Assembly (NCBI GenBank): GCA_947587115.1
Contig: CANPXY010000047.1
Location: forward strand, 1-8,859
Reading direction: 5' to 3'
Source: an uncultured Bacilli bacterium
GTDB taxonomy: Bacteria; Bacillota_I; Bacilli_A; RF39; UBA660
DNA length: 8,859 bases
Shown here one piece after another: positions 6,722-8,859 of this stretch (position 1 is the first letter of the stretch; the number at the start of each line of letters is the position of its first letter). A program made the position numbers and the translations under genes. Under the pieces are notes generated by a model. That model saw only the letters and a program-made list of their open reading frames with translations, was not told the origin of the DNA and did no database searches.

Positions 6722-8710
6722 CTATAAAGGACAATTTGTACTAGATCTAGCAAATGCCCATGAAATAGTGGCTACACCTTCGTTTCCTGCTTGGTCAACT
6801 GCATGCCATCTTACGTTCACAGCCGAATCTAAATCTTTCGAAGCAACAAATCCAAGAACAGATTGAACTTTGTTCAAATTCACTTGATAGTATGGAGCTG
6901 CTGTAGTTGGTCGATCTACCAAAGCGGTAGCTTTACAAGTACTTTTACTAGAAGAAGCAGACTGATCCTTTCCATTGATTCTAGTATAGCAATATTGATA
7001 TTTAACAGAACTAATTCCACTTAAAGAATCATTTATGGTTGTAACTAATGCGTAACTTTTTTCTCCATTTACCTCACGATAACCTGCTGATGGATAGCAG
7101 GCATTCGTACTACCAAAAGTTGGTGGTTGAGTATCTAATTTGATCTCGGTTTGACAGGATGCTGTATTGCCGGCAGCATCTTCGACATAACCATAGTACT
7201 TTGTAGAAGTTGTATCAGATGAATGTTTTTGGGAAGTCGCTTTATTGGTAGAATTTTGGCTTGTACTTAGCCCATAGACTGTTACATCACTTGATTTAGA
7301 AAGAGAAAGGGTCAAAGGGCTTTTGTTATACCAACCATTGGAATTTTTCGTTCCGCCTGTTACATTGATACTACAAGTCGGTTTATCTTTATCGATATTT
7401 TGCTTGATACTACAGGTTCCTGTATTGCCGGCATGATCTTTCACATAACCGTACGTAGTACCAGTAGATGACATTTTGAATGTTGTGGCGTTATCATATT
7501 TGGCGGTATTACTGTTATTTAAACCAAAGCTTGCTACCCCACTGTCTTGATCGGTTTTACTTTTAAAACCAATCGTCACGTCTGTTGTGTACCAATTGTT
7601 TTTTCCTGATGTTCCAGCAGTTACTTCCAATGCACATTCTGGAGCTACTTTATCGATCTTGACCGTATAGGTTCCAACTTCACTGACATTTCCTTTCTTA
7701 TCAATACCACGGACTTGTTTGGTGGCAACATAGATTTTATCTTGATTGATGCGATCGGTCTTTTCACATTTGGTGGAAGTACAGTAAGTTTCCCATGTAT
7801 TCGTCGTCTCATTGAGAATTTGAATGGCAGAAAATTCATCCGGATAATCTTCTTTTACTTCTAGTGATTCTTTGACGTTTTTATTGACCCACTGATTTTG
7901 GTCATTAATTTTATCTTTATAGGTAGTATCACTGTAATTACTACTAGAGGCTTGATATAAAGTTACTTCGGGTGCTTTATTTTGATAGATTTCAAGATCG
8001 GTCGTCTTGGCTTCCAGCGTGGTACCATTTTCTAACAAGACTTGATATGCGACTTGGTCAGGATATGTATATTTCTTAGTTACATCTACTCCACTGACAG
8101 ATGCAGCAGAGGCCGTCACTTTGGATACTTCTCTTCCCCGAGCCTTGAGCGTGGCTTTGGTAAGACGACTAACATCGATCGGATTATTGATATAAGATTT
8201 TACTTTATCTGGGACTTCTAGCGTATAAATATGATCGTTTTGATCAGGATCATATTCTCCTTCACAATACTCTACATCGCTCTTATAATCTTTACATACC
8301 AAACAAGTTGTATATTCGTATTTTCCTTCTGCTTCCTTGAGAACGCGCACATAACTACTTGCACAAGTAGCATTTCCACTCGCATCGACAACTTCATCTT
8401 TCATATATTGATTTTCAACGAGCGTTGCAAGGGAAACTTGATTGGTCGATAGATTATATTTTGGCCGTTCACTTCGATTGTCAGAATAATAATCCATCGC
8501 TGCCACTTTGAGGTTTCCTTCCAAAGCGGTATAATATCTCTGTCTTGTCTTCTTGATAATACTTGACACTGTAGGAATCGCAATCGTTGCTAGAACAACT
8601 AAAATGATGACAACTGTTAAAACTTCCATCAAAGTAAAACCTTTTTGATCTTTTTTAATGAATCGTCGTGCGGTTTTCTTTTTTTTCTTTTTTTCAACCT
8701 TTTTCTCCAT
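6722..8710 (-). CDS. Type IV prepilin-like protein with a long Ig-like, cysteine-rich extracellular region
   Basis: 662 residues from the preferred ATG at 8710. The leader (1-24) is long and very basic (KKVEKKKKKK, then ARR and KK). Next comes a canonical prepilin peptidase site QKG|FTLMEV (cut after G24, Glu at mature position 5) and the hydrophobic pilin helix, about 26-48. A pilin-like head follows, then modules delimited by D/N-K-x-x-P starts and D-x-A-GN ends: about 244-352, 353-439, 440-525 and 526-662. Fourteen cysteines, all after the membrane helix, suggest disulfides outside the cell. Family knowledge says such helices assemble into pili or pseudopili after prepilin peptidase cleavage. 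At over 600 residues it is far larger than major pilins or ComGC, so a minor, tip or adhesive pilin is the likeliest role (inference). ATG 8716 and GTG 8719 are alternative starts, but GGTGAT is best spaced for 8710. No assembly ATPase or peptidase gene is in the window. Confidence 0.88.
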   Translation of the reverse strand: MEKKVEKKKKKKTARRFIKKDQKGFTLMEVLTVVIILVVLATIAIPTVSSIIKKTRQRYYTALEGNLKVAAMDYYSDNRSERPKYNLSTNQVSLATLVENQYMKDEVVDASGNATCASSYVRVLKEAEGKYEYTTCLVCKDYKSDVEYCEGEYDPDQNDHIYTLEVPDKVKSYINNPIDVSRLTKATLKARGREVSKVTASAASVSGVDVTKKYTYPDQVAYQVLLENGTTLEAKTTDLEIYQNKAPEVTLYQASSSNYSDTTYKDKINDQNQWVNKNVKESLEVKEDYPDEFSAIQILNETTNTWETYCTSTKCEKTDRINQDKIYVATKQVRGIDKKGNVSEVGTYTVKIDKVAPECALEVTAGTSGKNNWYTTDVTIGFKSKTDQDSGVASFGLNNSNTAKYDNATTFKMSSTGTTYGYVKDHAGNTGTCSIKQNIDKDKPTCSINVTGGTKNSNGWYNKSPLTLSLSKSSDVTVYGLSTSQNSTNKATSQKHSSDTTSTKYYGYVEDAAGNTASCQTEIKLDTQPPTFGSTNACYPSAGYREVNGEKSYALVTTINDSLSGISSVKYQYCYTRINGKDQSASSSKSTCKATALVDRPTTAAPYYQVNLNKVQSVLGFVASKDLDSAVNVRWHAVDQAGNEGVATISWAFARSSTNCPL
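7133..7393 (-). repeat. Second copy of the tandem Ig-like module in the pilin-like gene
   Basis: It encodes about residues 440-526, beginning DKDKPTC and ending GYVEDAAGNTASC. It aligns with the preceding module over its ends and over the NGWYNKSPLT / NNWYTTDVT region. Thirty bases at its 3' end (7163-7192) match 7421-7450 of the first copy at 26 positions, which shows duplication at DNA level. The middle is Ser/Thr-rich and shorter than in copy one. Confidence 0.75.
7400..7654 (-). repeat. First copy of the tandem Ig-like module in the pilin-like gene
   Basis: It encodes about residues 353-437, beginning DKVAPEC and ending GYVKDHAGNTGTC. One cysteine lies at each end (C359 and C433), as in copy two (C446 and C519). 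This fits a disulfide joining the first and last strands of each module. Confidence 0.75.
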
Positions 8711-8733
8711 CTTCATCACCCTACTTTATTTTT

Positions 8734-8762
8734 ATTATATACCGTTTTAATACAAATGAAAA
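8734..8762 (-). promoter_or_regulatory. Promoter of the pilin-like gene
   Basis: Minus-strand TTTTCA (8762-8757, four of six) and perfect TATAAT (8739-8734) are 17 bases apart. The start site would be near 8727, giving a leader of about 17 bases if translation begins at 8710, but only 8-11 if it begins at 8719 or 8716. That favours the ATG at 8710. It is the left half of a mirror-image promoter pair. Confidence 0.65.
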
Positions 8763-8788
8763 GAAAAATCGCTTTTAGTGATTTTTCT
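8762..8788 (+). terminator. Terminator-like hairpin between the divergent promoters
   Basis: Arms 8762-8772 and 8778-8788 pair over 11 positions in plus-strand RNA with one G-U wobble; in minus-strand RNA the same position is an A-C mismatch, so plus is favoured. The loop is TTTTA. The T-rich right arm resembles an intrinsic terminator. No plus-strand gene lies just upstream, so it may block antisense transcription across the pilin gene, or be an operator. Confidence 0.45.
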
Positions 8789-8790
8789 CA

Positions 8791-8817
8791 GACTGTTGAC
8801 AAAGTCAATGGTCTTTT
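8791..8817 (+). terminator. Second terminator-like hairpin, ending in the right-hand -35 box
   Basis: Arms 8791-8800 and 8804-8813 pair at all ten positions in plus-strand RNA, two of them G-U (mismatches on the other strand), around an AAA loop. Four T (8814-8817) follow and also form the start of the -35 TTTTCA of the rightward promoter. Confidence 0.45.
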
Positions 8818-8842
8818 CATTTATAAAAATATGTAGTATAAT
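8814..8842 (+). promoter_or_regulatory. Rightward promoter for a gene beginning beyond the window
   Basis: TTTTCA (8814-8819) and perfect TATAAT (8837-8842) are 17 bases apart, the same layout as the pilin promoter in mirror image. Transcription would start near 8849. No start codon or product can be seen before the window ends. Confidence 0.55.
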
Positions 8843-8859
8843 GAATACGTAAGGTTGCT

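Larger units (their letters stand above)
8754..8822. repeat. 11-bp perfect inverted repeat carrying the two divergent -35 regions
   Basis: AAATGAAAAGA (8754-8764) is repeated exactly as its complement TCTTTTCATTT (8812-8822). Each arm contains the -35 box TTTTCA of one of the two divergent promoters. The centre of symmetry is at 8788, and the two TATAAT boxes are equidistant from it as well. Confidence 0.7.

Noticed and set aside
8231..8452. Plus-strand hydrophobic 73-residue frame opposite the pilin head region
   Set aside because: It is antisense to a well-supported gene, with no ribosome binding site. Its hydrophobicity comes from complementing Lys/Glu/Asp-rich codons.
8645..8836. Plus-strand 63-residue frame covering the pilin leader and promoters
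   Set aside because: It is antisense to the Lys-rich leader, which gives Phe-rich translation, and it runs through two hairpins and two promoters.

Overview
This is an AT-rich chromosomal window that reads as a low-GC Gram-positive bacterium (Bacillota, probably class Bacilli or a close uncultured relative). The main evidence is a full-length PolC-type DNA polymerase III, a replicase characteristic of that phylum. AGGAGG-like ribosome binding sites, short sigma-A-like promoters and many intrinsic terminators agree with this. All conserved tryptophans of PolC are encoded under the standard code, so UGA is not being read as tryptophan. The five genes stop with TAA or TAG, never TGA. I cannot name a genus.

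Layout, left to right. (1) 41-4430, minus strand: polC, closed by an intrinsic terminator that starts inside its stop codon. (2) 4473-5306, minus: a cytosolic protein of about 277 residues that I do not recognise, GTG-started, 42 bases upstream of polC and separated from it by a small hairpin with a U-tract. (3) 5483-6316, minus: a 277-residue acidic, probably coiled protein with one C-terminal membrane anchor, also unrecognised, with its own strong terminator. (4) 6451-6642, plus: a 63-residue single-cluster 4Fe-4S ferredoxin, transcribed divergently from gene 3 and followed by a terminator. (5) 6722-8710, minus: a 662-residue type IV prepilin-like protein with a very basic leader, a classic G|FTLMEV processing site and a long cysteine-rich extracellular part made of Ig-like modules. 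(6) 8757-8859: two mirror-image promoters that fire leftwards into the pilin gene and rightwards into a gene beginning outside the window. No gene-free stretch exceeds about 180 bases.

How the parts relate. These look like several small, independently terminated transcription units rather than one pathway. PolC is the leading-strand replicase. Its usual Bacilli neighbours (rseP-proS upstream, rimP-nusA downstream) are not next to it here. Genes 2 and 3 run the same way as polC, and gene 2 may be cotranscribed with it through a leaky hairpin. The ferredoxin is a stand-alone electron carrier. The pilin-like gene belongs to surface or secretion functions and is the most unusual gene here. I see no transposase, CRISPR array, tRNA, rRNA, phage gene or recognisable defence system, and no convincing new multi-gene system. 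The best candidates for new biology are the modular pilin, the symmetric promoter pair beside it, and the tail-anchored acidic protein.
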